A stretch of 64,000 nucleotides of DNA from Lactuca virosa (GCA_928212115.1 CAKMRJ010001112.1:411118862-411182861), one strand, 5' to 3'. Counted from the stretch's first letter, positions 22,226-35,087 are shown. A program made the numbers and translations. Notes: generated by a model not told the origin, from the letters alone.

Positions 22226-23323
22226 ATGTCTAGCTCAAATAACGCTTCTAACTCGAACCCCTCAAGCTCCTTTTCTCTTTTTAACATTTGTGGGAGGGTC
22301 ACTTTTGATGGGTCCAATTTCAATGATTGGATCCGCAACATCCGCATGGCTCTCCGATACGAGGAAAAAGAATACGTCCTCGATGAAAAGCTCAAAGAGA
22401 TAGATGAAACTAAAGCTTTCGCTGAAGAAATAGCTGAGTATAGGGTTCACGAAAAGGACGCGACAAAGGTGTCGTGTATAATGGTAGCCATTATTACTCC
22501 TGAGCTGTAGCGGTTCTATGAGGACTACTGGCCTTACGAGATGTGCCAAGATTTGATGGAAAAGTACCATCAAAGTGCACGTCAAGAAAGGTACGAGATT
22601 GTAGCCTCGTTGATAACGACCAAGATGAAAGATGGAGAGTCCATCACGAGCCACTTGCAAAGAATGCAAAGGTATGTGGATCGTTTGCTCAAGTTGAATG
22701 TCAACTTTGACAAAGAGCTGGTGATTGATATCATTCTCCACACTTTACCTCCTTGTTATGATCAGTTCAAGATGACTTATCATATGAACAAGGAGGAATT
22801 CACCTTGAGCAAACTTCAAGGTCTGTTAAGAACTACTGAAAGTGGGTTGAAAGGCAAAGCTGTCGCAACCACTCCTACTACTGCTGCCCCAGTCTTGGCT
22901 ATTGGACATGGGAAGGGGAAGAAGAGTAAAGATCCTTATAAGAATCACAAGGTAAAGTCTCATGATGGATCTTCTTAAAATGGGTCCAAAGGAAAAGGTG
23001 GTTCTGCTGCTCCTTCATCCGATCCAAAAGAACCAGAGTGCTTCCACTGTCACGACAAAGGGCATTTGAAACGAAGCTGCCTGAAATATATGCAAGAGAT
23101 CAAGGATGGGAAGATGAAGCCCACCTTCTCAGGTATTTATACTATTCAATCTAATAACTCCTCGCATGCTAGTTATTGGGTCCTTGATACAGGATGTGGT
23201 TTTCACATTGGTTCTGATTTGCAGGGGCTAAGAAGAAGTAGGGATGTGGAGCATGGGAAGATGAACTTAATCATAGGGATAGGAGAGCGTCGCCTGTCAC
23301 CAAGATTAGAGTTTATTCTTTAG
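22226..23323 (+). pseudogene. Copia C gag and start of protease (broken)
   Basis: ATG at 22226 directly follows an acceptor-like AG. The protein begins MSSSNNASNSNPSSSF, then FDGSNFNDWIRNIRMAL, a typical copia Gag N-terminus. Capsid-region motifs MKDGESITSHLQRMQRYVDR and LPPCYDQFKMTYHMN follow. A zinc knuckle CFHCHDKGHLKRSC (CX2CX4HX4C) lies at 23039-23080. Protease-like WVLDTGCGFHI is near 23178, with DTG kept. All parts are in one frame but interrupted by stops at 22508-22510 (TAG), 22976-22978 (TAA) and 23321-23323 (TAG). An indel near 23270 probably removed part of the protease. Pol follows in the same frame. Confidence 0.88.
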
Positions 23324-26190
23324 TGCTTAGTAGTGGGTTAGGATTAGATTTGAACGATTGTTGCTACTCGTCAGAAATGACGAGAGATATTATTTCCTTT
23401 CATGGTTTGTATAGACAAGGTTTTAGATTTTCATTTGAAATTGGTTCTATTAATGCTTTCTATGATGGTATTGCCTTGTAATGGTATATATGAAACTGGG
23501 ATGGTTGTAGACAACTTAGGAAATAATGTGATGAATATTGATTCGTCCAATGGTTTGGACAAGGCATGCTTGTGGCATTATCGTCTTGGACATGTCAACA
23601 AGAAGCGCATAGCCCAACTCCAAAAGGATGGAGTGTTGGAGTCGTTGGACCTAAAGTCGGATGACACGTGCGAATCTTGTTTGCTTGGAAAGATGACTAA
23701 ATCACCTTTCACTAGTACTTGTGAAAGAGGTGAGGGATTGTTGGATCTCAAACACACCGATGTGTGTGGGCCCTTCAGATCCACCACAAGGGATGCTAAC
23801 CGCTTCTATGTTACGTTCGCCGACAATTATAGCAGATATGGGTATATCTACTTAATCAAGCACAAGTCGGAAACCTTTGAAAGGTTCAAAGAGTTCAAAC
23901 AAGAAGTGGAGAATCAATTAGACAGGAAGATAAAGATGCTCAGATCCGATAGGAGTGGTGAGTATCTTAGTATCGAGTTCCACAACTATCTTAAGGAATT
24001 TGGAATTATTTCACAATTGACGCCGGCTAGGACACTGCAGCTTAATGGTGTAGCTAAGAGGCGCAATCGAACCTTGTTGGACATGGTTCGTTCCATGACG
24101 AGTCGAACTTCGCTACCTATCTCATTTTGGGGGTATGCCTTAGAGACTGCCGCCCATATCCTTAATCAAGTCCCAACTAAGAAGGTTGCCAAAACACCTC
24201 ACAAGATGTGGACATGGAAAGTTCCCTCGTTTGCACTTATCAAGGTTTGGGGTTGCGAGGCTTTCGTAAGATGAGAGACTCACGACAAGCTTGAACCTCG
24301 TAGTGAGCAGTGTATTTTCATCGGCTATCCACAAAAGTCTTTTGGGTATCTCTTCTACAGACCGAGTGACAATGTTGTCTTCGTTGCAAGGAGAGGGGTT
24401 TTCCGAGAGAGAGAACTGATATGCCAAGAGGAGAGTGGGAGGCAGATTGATCTTGAAGAGATTCAAGAGTCAAGTGTTGAAGGAACCTCTAACACTAGCA
24501 CTCAACATGAGGAAGAGATTCTTGTTGAACCAGTTGACGAGTCCTTACCTCTAAGACATTCCAGTAGAGTTAGTGTTCCACCTGTGTTGTATGGTTTCCA
24601 TATAACAACTAAAGGTGATACATTTATCAGCGATAATACACTGATAAATTGGATAAACCTAACAACTACAAGGAAGCCATGGCGGGCCCGGAGTCTGCAA
24701 AATGGAAAGAGGCAATGGACAGCGAGATTCAGTCCATGTATGACAATCAAGTTTGGAACTTGGTTGACAATGTACCGGGTCGTAAGACATTCGGTTGCAA
24801 GTGGATCTTCAAGAAGAAGATCGACATGGATCGGAAAGTGCATACGTTCAAGGCACGATTGGTTGCGAAGAGCTATACTTAAACCCCTGGGGTTGACTAT
24901 GATGAGACCTTCTCACCAGTGGCCCAGATCAAGTCTATTAGGGTTATGTTGGTCGTCGCTGCATTTTATGATTATGAAATTTGGTAGATGGATGTTAAAA
25001 CCGCTTTCCTTAACGGGAAGATGGCTGAAGATGTTTACATGTGTCAAACAGAAGGTTTTGTGGATTCCAAATACCCCAATAGAGTGTGTAAGCTTGACAA
25101 ATCCATTTATGGATTGAAACAAGCATCTCACAGATGGAATCTTTGTTTCGATGACAATGTCAAAGAGTTTGGTTTTTTCGAGAAGCGAGGATGAGTCTTG
25201 TATGTATGTCAAGGCTAGTGGGAGTATAGTTAGCATTCTAGTTTTGTATGTTGATGACATACTACTCATAGGAAACGACATTCCGACCTTACAGGAGGTT
25301 AAGTTCTGGCTTGGGAAGTGTTTCGCTATGAAGGATCTAGGAGAAGCTGCTTATTTTATTGGGATAAGGATATTGAGAAATAGAAGGAGGAGACTAATAG
25401 GACTTAGTCAAAGTACTTACTTGGATAAGGTGTTGAAACGTTTTAGCATGGAGAATTACAAGAAAGGGGAACTGCCAATCCAAAGCAATACCAAGTTGAG
25501 TAAGACTCAGAGTCCGATTACCGATGTCGAGATAGTGGAAATGAGTCGAGTGCCATATGCTTCCGCCGTTGGCTCGATCATGTACGCTATGAAACATACT
25601 CGCCCAGATGTAGCTTTTACGATGAGCATGGCTAGCCGATAATAAGGGAATGCGGGTAGAGCTCATTGGACCGCAGTGAAGAACATTCATAAGTACCTGC
25701 GAAGGACTAAGGATTAGGTCCTTAACCTTGGTGGGAGTGATGAATTGAGAGTGACAAGGTACAGTGACGCCAACTTTCAAACTGACAGAGATAACTTCCG
25801 CTCTCAGTCGGGCTAGGTATTTACCCTAAATGGAGGAGCGATTACTTGGAGAAGTTCTAAGCAGCAGACTGTAGCTGATTCATCGCCCGAATCAGAGTAC
25901 ATAGCAGTGAGTGAAGCGTCGAAGGAGGCAATATGGTTGAAGAACTTCATTGGAGACCTCAGAGTTGTACCATCCATAAAGGAGCCTATGGAGATTTTCT
26001 ATGATAACGAAGCAGCGGTTGCCTTAACCAAGGAACCAAGGGATCATGGTAGATCCATACATATTGACCGAAAATACCACTTCATCAGACATGGGGTAGA
26101 AGAAGGACTCTTCGTAGTAAAGAGGGTATCGTCATAGGAGAACCCAGGAGATCCCCTCACAAAAGGGTCTGAGCAGGGTTAAGCACTTAC
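23324..26190 (+). pseudogene. Copia C integrase, RT and RNase H (broken)
   Basis: Integrase: HYRLGHVNKKRIA ... CESCLLGKMTKSPF (HHCC zinc site, about 23580-23705), core motifs DVCGPFRS and LRSDRSGEY. RT: KWIFKKK, ARLVAKSYT, MDVKTAFLNG (24988), active-site YVDDILLIGN (about 25245), MKDLGEAAYFIG. RNase H: YSDANFQTD, SSPESEYIA, YDNEAAVAL and the end DHGRSIHIDRKYHFIR. Damage: stops at 24272 (TGA), 24880 (TAA), 24985 (TAG), 25640 (TAA), several between 25640 and 25900, and 26135; frameshifts near 24648 and 25180. The C-terminal tail ENPGDPLTKGS is readable to about 26180. Many stops look like C-to-T or G-to-A changes. Confidence 0.9.
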
Positions 26191-27105
26191 AGCATGCGAG
26201 GAGCTTTGGTCTGAAGGACGATATTAGTTTTAGTGATTAGATAGTTGTTTAGAAACTTGTAATAGATAAAATGTAATTGACATTTGATGATTAAATAAAG
26301 GAGTTTTATTTATGAGTAAAGTTACTATCTTGTGCCAATTGTTTACTATTTTTTCACTTCTGCATGTTTTACTTCCAGAATAATTAGATTATTCAAATTA
26401 TCCACAATCAATCATACATTGGGAGTAAGTTATGAGGTTAGACTGTCGTGAATTGGTTTGTAGATTGTCTAAGTGTTTAGACATAGCAAAGGTTTGCTGC
26501 AACGTTCATGAGTGCTCTTGAAATAAGATTTGAGTATTGGATTAAACCTACGCTCATATGAATCACTTCATGGAATTATCATGAGTGATTGTGAGACGAT
26601 AATATCTTATAATCTTTAAACCGAGATATATGAGTTGTTATTTGCGATTTGGTTGTGCATTGATAATGCGTAAACGCATCAGTAACTTGATGTTAGAAAA
26701 CGTGTTGTTGTGTACGATTTGATGAGTAAATAGTACACGCATATAAGTCAAAGTTTATCTGTACCTTTTATCCTAAGAGGGTAAAAGCGATATCTTGGGC
26801 CCCTCGATGATTTTGTGTTGACTTATGTGTCGGGCCCGGTCAGGACTGAATTGATGTGTTCAATTAAGTTCTATGTTAAACGATTCAGAAGTCGGGAAAC
26901 AAACTGTTGGACATTGAGAATGATTATGTTCCATGTCATGTCCACACGATATCTTGCAGAACGTAGGATTATATGATCCCTTATCTAAAGGACGCGTCAT
27001 TGACTAGGTCAGAGTTTAACATTGGCTTTTGAGAGCTATGATTGCTAATCGGATTTTGAAGTCGTACTTGCAGTTGTAGTTATTAGACATATCAAAGTGG
27101 GAGAC
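26191..27105 (+). other. 3' non-coding region and PPT of copia C
   Basis: This non-coding region is shared with B (reversed, 13626-14500) and D (55080-56067), including cgtaaacgcatc, ccgggcccggtcag-like sequence and tgatgtgttcaatt. It ends in the polypurine tract aaagtgggagac at 27094-27105, which would prime plus-strand synthesis. No open frame of note. Retention across three copies suggests a role, but none is known to me. Confidence 0.7.
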
Positions 27106-27895
27106 TGTTGGATTAGGTGTCTAAGCCCATAACTACAATTGGTATGTAGTTGACTCGATAGTAGCATGGTCCTTTTGGGTTGCCTTCACCATAGCAATTT
27201 GATATGATGAATTATGCAGAAAGAGGTTAATTGTGATTTATTAATATATTATAAGAATACTATATTAATTGAGAAATCATATTATTTAATTAGTATTGAT
27301 CAGAAATTAATTTGGAATTAATTTGGTGATCAAAAGAGACTGATTAAATTAAGGGGACTGATATTGCAATTATCTGATAGTTGCAATTTGGGCTTATGGA
27401 TCCCTAGGAAGGGGTGGACGAAATTATATGTGTAGCCCACATAGATTTCATCCAAAGAGGGCCTTCGGGAAGGATCTACTAGACTGCTTAAGGCTTAAGC
27501 AATCAGATTAGGGTTTTACCTGAAACCCTAGCAGCTCAGGTATATAAGGAACCCCTTGGCTCCTTGAAATCGGTGAATGCAATTAAGAAAAGAACCCTAG
27601 CCGATTTTAGAGCCTACATTACCTCTTTCATATTCTTCCAGTTGGTACTTGGTGTTTGTGACTCATTAGAGGTGCAACATTTGAGGCACTAAGCTCTTGA
27701 AGGTCAAGATCTACAAGCTACAAGGAAAAGGTATTCATCTAACTTTGTCTTAGTTATAAATTTCGAAAATTGCATGCTAGAATAGGGTTTATGCTTTGGA
27801 TAATAATTTACATGTATAACTTGAGAAAAACCTAGATCCAAAGCATTAGGGTCGCATGTACACCATAGGAATGTTGTAGTGCTCAAAACCCATCA
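27106..27895 (+). repeat. 3' LTR of copia C
   Basis: It is 790 bp, the same length as the 5' LTR, with the same termini and the same donor-like site (aaaaggtattc, about 27726-27736). The next bases (agctc) belong to copia H. Confidence 0.92.
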
Positions 27896-28973
27896 AGCTC
27901 AAGCATGGTCTTGATTGAACTTTCTCTCTATAGCAAGGCTACAAGGAGTAAGTGATTCTTCTAGAAAGAATACATTACATGGATAACCATACACATTTAA
28001 AGAAAGACTTATTATAAAAGAATTTTCTTATACTCATGTCGTTGACTGTGGTCCTTATCATACTCATGACATTGACTATGATCAAACCTTTTTCATAAGT
28101 AGATATGATTAGATCAACAATGATATTGTTTACTATAAATTCATATTCTCAGTATGAGATATAGCAAATAGATTTCAAGAAAGTCTACTTTTCTAAATAG
28201 AAATCTCCTAGAAGATATCTATATAGATTAGCATAGAGGTTTCTTAATCCATGTTATCCTAACAAAATGGGTAGATCTTGAGATCCACTTGTAGATATAA
28301 AGAAAACATTTCAATGTTGCAATCATCATTTTAATATGAAACTATAAGGTGTTCTTTTATATCAAAATGAATAGAACATGTGTGTTTACTAAGAACTAGT
28401 GGGAGCATAGTGACATTCCTAATCTTGTATGAGTCAGTAAAACTTAATCGTAAGAAGTTACATTCTAAGCATGCCAGGCCTTTTCACCATGACTCATAAT
28501 GTGTTTCTAAAATGAAAGACTTAGGAAGGACAAGAAGAATTGTTGGAATATAAAATCTATATAGATAGATAAAATGAATGTTAAAAGTATTATATCTTTA
28601 TGCATATATGGACAATATCTTGAAAAGGATCAAGATACAAAATTCATTTGGAGGAATATTGGTATTGTCACATGGTACTATGTCTGAGCTATCCTCAAAA
28701 GGGCGTAGCTCATAGGTCTGAACTAGCTGAAATGATTTATATTCGATTTCCTTGGAAAATGAACCCATCATTTATGTCATATTAAGAATAAGACCTGGTA
28801 TATGATCATGCTATGGGCATGTCATAATATGCCAATTATATACATGGTTAAGTCACCGGATGACTATAGGAACATTCTAAGAGTACTTTAGAAGAACTAG
28901 GAGAATGTATATGAGACAATTAGTTTAGAATAAAATCTTCACGTAAAGAGCTACATAAGATTATGATTTCTAA

Positions 28974-29036
<63 letters not shown>

Positions 29037-30258
29037 TGAATTATAATTGGATTATGACTCCATTGTGGGATGAAGAGTAAGTTTAGTTGGAATGATGTCC
29101 AATCAAAACATAATGACACAATCTACTACAAAACATGAATACAATACTTTAGAAGTTGAAATCTAATATGATTGGATGAATGAGTTCAATCAAAAACTAT
29201 GTTGATTTCTTCCATTCAATGATCACATAGAAATCTTTGTGACTTCGAGAGTATACTTAATCGAGCTAAGAAACTTTATGTCACGAAAGAACGCCAATTA
29301 TATACTCCAAGATATTTATCAATAACTAGAGTAAAGTCAAATATGGAGATGATAGTATTTGCAGAATTCACACAAATTAAGTTTAGTCGAACCCATTAAT
29401 AAAGCATGCCTTCTAAGCTAAGTATGAATGATCACATTTAGCTATAAGACTTTATTATTCTAGAAATAGGATTTTGATTTGGATTTAGTATTTGGATATT
29501 GGAACATTATGACAACAACTATTATATAATGTTTTGATATACTGTTATATGATCATAATACCAATACTTGTTGTGTTATATATTAACATGTTTAATCCAT
29601 GAATAATCTTATTATTCTAAAAGTTCATAGTTGGTTATAATTATGGGAGCAATTATGAAGTAAGACTAATATGAATTGGATTGGTTGACTTTCAGCAGAT
29701 GTAGATAAGCAATGGGTTGTAACCAAGTTTCATAGGTACTTGTCAGAGAACTAGTATTGAACTGACCCGCATCAAGATCACCTCATAGATCGCTATCATG
29801 AATGATACTTGATTAAAATGTACTATATTTGAATCCTTAACACCTGAGATACATAGTGCTACTTAAGTGTATGGAGTACTGTGCTTAGATATGGTCAGAT
29901 GCTGGTCCTTAACCACACAGTTATAAAAGCCATTTTCAGGTATGGTATGAACTATGCAAGAGACTTATGTAGTCAAGATGAGATTTTTTCCTCTTATGTG
30001 TTAATAGTTAGACATCTAAAGCTCCTTAACAAAAGTTGAACACCATATGATATTGATTGCAATCTGTATCTCATGTTTGACATGATGTCTGTGACAAATG
30101 GATAACTGATAAACTTACCTTATACACCAATTGTAGCTTGGAGCTTTTGGGGAATTTCACAATGATAGAATGGCACAAAGTCGTATGTTGTTGGGGGAAG
30201 TGAAATGTTGCTAGATGTTCATCACTATTTATATATTAGTTTAATATGAGTCTTGCGC
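27896..30258 (+). pseudogene. Copia H RT-RNase H remnant
   Basis: Strongly decayed coding sequence. Short copia-like motifs in correct order can be read with many frameshifts: the RT segment around actagtgggagcatagtgac (28394) followed by ttgtatgagtcagt where the YVDD motif should be; then aatgaaagacttagg (MKDLG, 28512); gttggaatataaaatctat; an IYVILRIRPG-like stretch (28770-28800) equivalent to the MYAM-TRPD block; and an RNase H-like segment near 29080-29150. The region 29200-30230 is decayed pol end and 3' UTR. It ends at PPT caactgggagat (30258-30269). Function is lost. Confidence 0.6.
28977..29031. repeat. (TA)n microsatellite
   Basis: A pure TA run of about 55 nt lies within the decayed pol region of copia H. 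Confidence 0.95.
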
Positions 30259-30269
30259 AACTGGGAGAT

Positions 30270-31219
30270 TGAAATATCTAAATGCTCAAGAATCATATTA
30301 AAATGATATTTCTAGTTAACGTATGATACTAATGGGCCACACTAACAACAACTTGATACAATTAATTATTTATTAGAAAATGGTTTAAATAAATATTGAA
30401 TAAATTTTTATAATTAACTGGAAATTATTTATTGATAGGAAATAATAATTTTCATTAGCAAGTAACATGTTATTTCATATGGTATGAATTAATAAGTTAT
30501 GCACAACGTTTTGGACTTGATAAATCTTTTTGTCTTTTAACAAAAGGTTAAAGTTTATAAACTATAAACTTATTATAAATATTAGAAACTTGGTTGCTTT
30601 TTTTGGAAATAAAAACGTAGGAATGGATGGGAGGGTAAAAGAGATGGGATCTTAATTTGTTTAAAGAAAAGAAATCAGCCTATAAGTGCATGTATCAACA
30701 TAATAGTGAAATAGAGGAAACGTTTGCTAAAAGTGCTTAAGCCTAGTGATTAATATCTTCACTTTTTACTTGTATATGGGACTTGCTTTTTTGATACTTG
30801 CATTCTTCATGCAATTGCAGAGAATGGCTCTCACATATTCCCTCTTTTCTCTTGCTTTGAACACTTGAAGAACACTTGCTTATTTTTGCTCTCTTTGGTT
30901 CATATTTTGATATGAACTAAAGCATAAGAGTCTTATAAGAGTTTTATACAAAAGAACTAGCATTCAACATCAAGTTGACTCACTGTTGGTATCTCTGAAG
31001 TTCATCATTTTTCATCAAATTCCAAGCCTCCCAAGAGGTCCCAAAGAACTACAAAGGTTGTTATTTCTTCATCTCTTCTTTGGTTGATGTTTAAATTTTT
31101 TTACAACTTGCACGATGATCCTTTGTGGGTATAAAAGTGTCTTATCTAATTCAAATTATCAAGTCTTCCGTTGCCTAAAATCATGTTTTTGAAACTATTT
31201 TTTTAATAAAAACTCAACA
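30270..31219 (+). repeat. 3' LTR of copia H
   Basis: It starts TGAAATATCT directly after the PPT and ends aactcaaca. It is colinear with 9766-10719, with many substitutions, indicating an old insertion. Confidence 0.85.
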
Positions 31220-31494
31220 AAATGATAATGGTCCATAGTAGGTGCTAGAAGATGATGATGAGGCTTACAAGTTAGATCTATGCACCAAGGATACTCCATT
31301 CTCCTTCAAGAGACCAAAAACACTACCAAAAGCTCAGGAACTCAACGATGGAGGCTAGGGTTTCGTTAAAAGGGTTGTAGGCTGAAGATGATGCCCAAAA
31401 CCTTGAGTTTAGGGATTTCATATGGAAGAAACCCTAAAAGATCATCGGCTTAGGCTGCAGCTATTGTCACGTCATGACAGCCATCACGAATACG
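31220..31494 (-). repeat. Gypsy G 3' LTR, segment 2
   Basis: This joins segment 1 across copia H and segment 3 across gypsy F. On the minus strand it reads like the U5/leader part of a gypsy LTR (gaaaccctagcctccat, also seen in E near 47330-47385). It contains the near-palindrome gtcacgtcatgac at 31467-31479. The last five bases (atacg) are the left copy of F's target duplication. Confidence 0.65.
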
Positions 31495-31831
31495 TGTGAC
31501 AACCGTCAATTTAAAGTCAAAGTAAACAAGTCAAAGTCAAAGTCAAAGTCAACAAGTCAAAGACAAAGTCAACAAGTCAAACCGGTCAAACTTAATTAGT
31601 ACTTGTATGTTAAAAGTTATTCTATGTATAAAAATATGCATTTGTATGTCAAGAATTCAAAGTGTCTCGAAGAATCTATGTGTTTAGCAATGTAAAAACC
31701 CTAAAAAGGGAGTTAAACGCATCAAAACACGACTATGGACCCTTTTGGGGACTTAAAACAATCATAAACGAAGCATAACGGGGTTCACGAACCTTGCATT
31801 ACGAGATTATACGATAATAATGGCTAAGATT

Positions 31832-32158
31832 AAATCTCTCCCAAATCTCTCCAAGTATGTGAAATCTCTCCCGAATCTCTCCAAGTATGTGAAATCTGTC
31901 CAAGTATGTGAAATCTGTCCAAGTATGTGAAATCTCTTCCAAATCTCTCCAAGTATGTGAAATCTCTCCCAAATCTCTCCAAGTATGTGAAATCTCTCCC
32001 AAATCTCTCCAAGTATGTGAAATCTCTCCCGAATCTCTCCAAGTATGTGAAATTTTTCCCAAATCTCTCCAAGTATGTGAAATCTCTCCCAAATCTCTCC
32101 AAGTATGTGAAATCTCTCCCAAATCTCTCCAAGTATGTGAAATCTCTCCCAAAATCTC
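31832..32158. repeat. 30-bp minisatellite in F 5' LTR
   Basis: Eleven occurrences of caagtatgtgaa are set in units of about 30 bp (ccaaatctctccaagtatgt + gaaatctct), with some 20-bp short units near 31890-31925. The same array occurs in the 3' LTR (41353-41673), also with eleven cores but a different order of short and long units. Open frames across it on both strands are repeat artefacts. Confidence 0.93.
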
Positions 32159-32888
32159 TTTCAACCTTTTTATAGTTATCCGGGTCATCCCGACCCTTAA
32201 GTTGGTCAAAAACAGCTTAAAACGGAGACTTATATCGAAAAACGGCTAATTACGGCCGAAACCCTTCTTAGGAACCGAACCTCCTAGGAACCGAACTTCT
32301 TAGGAGCCGAACCCTCCTCTTAGACTCGAACCCCTCTAATAGAACCGAACTTGTCAGAAGCGAACTTGTCATAACCGAACCCACCTTCTCGAACCGAAAC
32401 CATGCAGGACCGAAACCTTCCTACAACCGAAATAGGCCGAACCCTCGGTCCATTTCGGTTCCATAGCCATTTTGGACCGAGCCTCCACCTTCGGTTCCTC
32501 CTCTCGCACCTTCGGTTCCTTCTCCCTTCTCTCGGTTCCTTCTCCTTTCCTCTCGGTTCTCACCTTCTAAGAGTCGAACCTCGCACGTTCGGTCCATAAT
32601 GCCCGATTTTCGACTACTTTCGCTTCCTAAGCCCGTTTTTTACGGGATTTTTTCACCAAATTCATATTTTTACCATTTTAAACCCCCAAAACTCATATTT
32701 TATTTATTTCTCAAGGATTTATTAATTAAAAATCAATATTTTATATTAAGAGGAATATTCTACCCCACAAGTGGGTCAAGTGTGCCCACTTGCCTCCATG
32801 TGTCATCCTTTCATTAGCCCAACCTTATCCACATCACACAAACCAAGGCAAACATCCTTTCAACTTTGCCACTTGCTCCAGCAACATC

Positions 32889-32895
32889 TATATAA
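32889..32895 (+). promoter_or_regulatory. TATA box of gypsy F LTR promoter
   Basis: The sequence ctatataaag sits in a GC-moderate context and is preserved in the 3' LTR (42529-42535). Transcription would start about 30 nt downstream, defining the U3/R border. Confidence 0.65.
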
Positions 32896-33124
32896 AGAAA
32901 TCCCCGGAGGATTCCTTTGTTCACTTTGATCAAATCCTTCACTTACACACTTCTCAAACCACCTCAAGAAAGCTTCTTTTCTCTCTACTTCCTACCACTT
33001 TGTGCTAGTGTTCTTGAGCTACTACTTCATTTTTTGGATCATCCAAGCTTTCACGTGTTCATCAAGTGTTTTGGACTTGATACTCTTCGTCTTCGACCTT
33101 CCACTCTTCAAGAAATCACTCAAG

Positions 33125-35087
33125 GTGAGTTCATACCCCTACATTTTCCCGTTTTCTTTAGTTTTCAGGGGGGAATACAAGTTAAAACACCAAAACATAT
33201 TTGAAACTTAACTTGACAGCTTACAACAGAAAAGTTGTGACCTGTTCACGAACTGTTTTACCCAACTTAAACTTAATATTTTTCAAAACTGTTTAATATG
33301 CATGTAGTTCAGGTTTATACCTTTAAAATGACTACTTGCACATCTCCATACGATGTTTCTACAATTTATGGTGATTTTTACAAAACTGCCTATCACTGCA
33401 CCATCAAAGTCGGACCAGGTTGTGAAGATGAACATTTTCACCCTGGTTTGAGACCACCGAAAATTATAAGAAAATCTATAGATACAGTAGACTCTTTTTC
33501 CAAATACTCAGAGTTTACGGATTCAGTTTTCGGCTTACGATGATTTTTCTATAAATATTCTAAAACAGTGACAGTTAAGGGTAAAACTGTCAAATACATG
33601 TTTAAGAGCTATTCACACCTTGTAACATGCTGAGCAAGGTGTGTACGATTTACACGTTGTATTTTAAATATCACTTTATGGAAATACAAAGACATGCATA
33701 ACAAGGTTTCATTCAAACACACAACACTTTTTTGAGAAACTATAATAGGTATAGTTTGAGCACTTCGTTTGACAAAGAAAGCAATAACTCAATCGACTTA
33801 CAAAACAAGTATTTCATTACACACTACGTGAACTTGTTAATAAATAAATTTGTGAGACATTTTCCTTCGGGGTACTCTTAAGTACCACCGTAAAGTCCTA
33901 TAGTTATAATCAGAATCTCCTCGAGGGAGAGCGTGATAGTTGTGTATAGATCTATATTGGGTCTGACAAACCAGCACCTAAGCTGCTTGCAACAGCTAGA
34001 CCGCCAGGTCTGGGGTGACAAGTGTCATAACATTCCGACGCCTGAAGAACGTCGAGTACGAGGTCTTCGAGTTTAGTATGGTTATAACATCTCACATGGG
34101 AAATTAACAAAACACACAGTTCACGAGGATTTAAGGAGTTTTATTTAAATATAAAACCACACACACACAAGTATGACCATTTACTTACATACACTAAGTC
34201 TTGGTTTAGTTAAGGCTATAATAAACCTTTAGAAAATATTGGATTTTCTGGAAACAAACTTGTAACAAACAAAAAGGAACATCATTCATTTTTCATTCAT
34301 AAATTGCTTATGAACTCACCAGCTGGTATGCTGATACTCTTTCAAAACAACTTGTATTCTCAGGTAATCAGTAAAACAGGTAATCACAAGATTTATGAAG
34401 TCAAGACGCTAAGGCGTAGATTCTTTTGCTATATTTTGACATCATATGTAATTTATTTGGAAACATATACTTTTGAAACGATGTAACCTTTTAAATTATA
34501 TTTATGAGGGTTGTGTTTACTTTCTTCACTATGGTTATGATACTGAGCATGATGTCCTCCGCCCCGAACGTTTCCGCCGTTCTGGTTTGGGGGTGTGACA
34601 GATTGGTATCAGAGCTTTGTTTATAGTGAACTAAGTATATCGAACCACGTAAGATATACAAACTATAAATACAACGGGACAAAATTCTCTGATGTAGCTT
34701 TTAAAAAATTCTTTAAAAATAAAAATTTATATTTTTATAAAAGTATTCATACAATCGCACTCATTAATTCGGTATCATAATGGCAATAACATAAAAGTAT
34801 CAAGACAAGTTGGACACAATGATTCAGCTTCGGGGTATGTAGTCAGATCTTGGATGAATATAGCCTGATCAACTATATTTAGCCAAGGTAGGACCAATGT
34901 ATGCCGAAGAAGGATCATGATGAGCAACAAGTCTTCAACTTACCAAAAAAATTCGAGAATCAAACATAAAAATACTATATGAGTATTTTAACACAAAAAC
35001 CGTAATAATCACATAATAAATTAAGATAACTAACTTCTTATTCCCAAAATTTCTCGCGACATCCTTCTTATCCCTTTTCTCGTACAG
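33125..35087 (+). other. Putative leader intron of gypsy F
   Basis: A consensus donor (ctcaag|gtgagt, 33124/33125) lies about 235 nt after the TATA box. A pyrimidine-rich acceptor (ccttttctcgtacag, AG 35086-35087) lies 5 nt before the ATG of the extra ORF. A second acceptor-like site (gatatggcag, AG 36468-36469) lies 3 nt before the gag ATG. Alternative splicing could therefore produce an ORF0 mRNA and a gag mRNA. This is inferred from sequence only. Confidence 0.45.
34604..34615 (+). promoter_or_regulatory. Primer-binding site of gypsy F
   Basis: The sequence tggtatcagagc, a full match to the initiator tRNA-Met complement, begins 3 nt after the LTR end. From here to 35092 is an untranslated leader without other recognised features. 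Confidence 0.9.

Larger units (their letters stand above)
15281..27895 (+). mobile_element. Ty1/copia retrotransposon C with nested DNA transposons
   Basis: The two 790-bp LTRs begin TGTTGGATTAGG and end CCCATCA. A PBS follows the left LTR and a PPT (gtgggagac) precedes the right one. Gag and pol are in order but broken. Removing the MITE (16973-17890) and Harbinger element (18021-21773) leaves about 7.9 kb. Flanking pentamers (agttg left, agctc right) agree at three of five positions, so the target duplication is degraded or absent. It has the same leader organisation as copia D, which supplies the empty sites for both DNA insertions. Confidence 0.9.
9766..31219 (+). mobile_element. Ty1/copia retrotransposon H, split by nested insertions
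   Basis: Two related LTRs of about 950 bp (9766-10719 and 30270-31219) flank a plus-strand PBS and a PPT. Between them lie H's own leader (10720-12770) and pol remnant (27896-30260), separated by copia B and C. H itself is therefore about 6.4 kb of the 21.4-kb span. It interrupts the LTR of gypsy G: sequence on either side joins into a segment colinear with the LTR of E. No target duplication can be seen (left flank ends ggaact, right flank begins aaatg). The LTRs are visibly diverged, so H is old. Confidence 0.72.
31495..34600 (+). repeat. 5' LTR of gypsy F
   Basis: This LTR is unusually long at 3.1 kb. It contains direct cagtc-type repeats (gtcaaagtcaacaagtcaaa, 31510-31590), a 30-bp minisatellite, GA/CT-rich ccgaacc motifs (32270-32600), a TATA box and a splice-donor-like site. 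It ends gggtgtgaca. Confidence 0.95.

Noticed and set aside
9766..31219. Target-site duplication for copia H
   Set aside because: Flanks (ggaact and aaatg) do not match; H is accepted on LTR, PBS and PPT evidence only.
31832..32158. CRISPR-like regularly spaced repeats
   Set aside because: Units are directly contiguous with no unique spacers, and the locus is in a plant LTR; it is a minisatellite.
31799..32249. Long frames on both strands with repeats such as ISHTWRDLGE and KSLPNLSKYV (also 41351-41720)
   Set aside because: They are translations of the 30-bp LTR minisatellite, whose unit length is a multiple of three, so several frames stay open by chance.
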